This document shows, piece by piece, positions 6,383 to 6,595 of a DNA stretch of 6,595 nt. Both the position numbers and the translations under genes were made by a program. Numbering within the stretch: position 1 is the first letter of the stretch; each line of letters begins with the position of its first letter. Under the pieces are notes generated by a model, which was not told the DNA's origin, searched no databases, and was given only the letters and a program-made list of their open reading frames with translations. The DNA comes from JAQXDR01 sp038138625 (GTDB taxonomy: Bacteria > Pseudomonadota > Alphaproteobacteria > Rhodobacterales > Rhodobacteraceae): positions 1 to 6,595 of the forward strand of contig JAYQEA010000155.1 of the NCBI GenBank assembly GCA_038138625.1, read 5' to 3'.

Positions 6383-6572
6383 GCCAGAGCCGATGATATC
6401 ACAATCGCAAAATGCAGAACGTTTCGACACTTCAATGATTTGTAAAAGAAAGCCATTCTTTCGTATGGCACAAATCGAAATGACCCGATCATTCTGGGCG
6501 CCATTACGTAACCGAAGTTGAACCGGCAAAATAAATCGAACCTATATGTCAACAGTTTAGAGAGGCTCCGGC
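6383..6572. other. Unassigned stretch upstream (minus-strand sense) of the tnpC remnant
   Basis: The minus-strand frame of the remnant stays open up to 6529, but its extra residues show no clear match to TnpC that I can recognise. A TTGACA hexamer occurs on the minus strand (plus 6547-6552), but no matching -10 is found at 16-18 bp. This is either strongly diverged transposon sequence or unrelated DNA brought next to the remnant by a deletion. Confidence 0.35.
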
Positions 6573-6594
6573 GCTAGGGGCGTTAGCCCCTGGC
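6573..6594. repeat. GC-rich hairpin at the window edge
   Basis: AGGGGC (6576-6581) and GCCCCT (6586-6591) form a perfect 6-bp stem around a GTTA loop. It extends outwards by a G-U-type pair and two further pairs (6573-6575 with 6592-6594), giving nine pairs with a four-base loop. It could be a terminator stem for a gene beyond the edge, or part of a mobile element end. The sequence after it is cut off, so a T-run cannot be checked on the plus side; on the minus side no T-run follows. Confidence 0.6.
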
Positions 6595-6595
6595 C

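Noticed and set aside
6028..6396. 122-codon plus-strand open frame, hydrophobic and Cys-rich
   Set aside because: It lies antisense to the TnpC remnant, which explains the sequence on the other strand; no credible start signal.
6547..6552. Minus-strand TTGACA as a promoter -35 box
   Set aside because: No acceptable -10 hexamer lies at 16-18 bp, and the downstream reading frame is a dead transposase remnant.

Overview
The window looks like chromosomal or plasmid DNA of a marine alphaproteobacterium, most likely of the Rhodobacterales (Roseobacter group). The basis is protein style only: an FAD oxidoreductase/GcvT fusion of the dimethylglycine/sarcosine dehydrogenase type, and a signal-peptide-free beta-helix/RTX exoprotein of a kind common in that group. 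No rRNA, tRNA or CRISPR was seen.

Layout. (1) 3-2111, + strand: the C-terminal ~700 residues of a DAO-FAO_M-GcvT oxidoreductase, whose N-terminus with the FAD-binding GxGxxG lies outside the window. (2) 2112-3000: debris. It holds a short piece of a TrhO/UPF0176 rhodanese-family protein (2183-2321, +), a 10-N assembly gap (2322-2331), about 360 bases with no clear gene (a faint tyrosine-recombinase-like pattern on the minus strand), and the decayed C-terminal half of an IS21-family IstB ATPase (2696-2950, -) with an in-frame stop. (3) 3001-3201: the leader of the next gene, with a tandem 7-bp repeat, a strong inverted repeat and a possible 20-codon leader ORF that overlaps the next start as ATGA. 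(4) 3202-5868, +: the main intact gene, an 888-residue secreted protein with a right-handed beta-helix, a PKD domain, a LamG-like domain, ten RTX nonapeptides and a type I secretion C-terminus. (5) 5869-6595: a decayed IS66-family TnpC transposase C-terminus on the minus strand (about 5998-6382, three stops and one frameshift), then a hairpin at the window edge.

How it fits together. The two sizeable genes do not look functionally linked: one is methylamine/betaine-type C1 catabolism, the other an exported calcium-dependent, probably carbohydrate-directed protein. The RTX gene sits between two dead insertion-sequence remnants, so it lies in a transposon-worn accessory region. No type I secretion genes are present here. 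Because of the N gap, the linkage between the oxidoreductase side and the RTX side is only as good as the scaffolding. I found no convincing new multi-gene system. The most interesting items are the RTX protein's architecture, its leader region, and the three degraded genes, which short-ORF calling would miss or misname.
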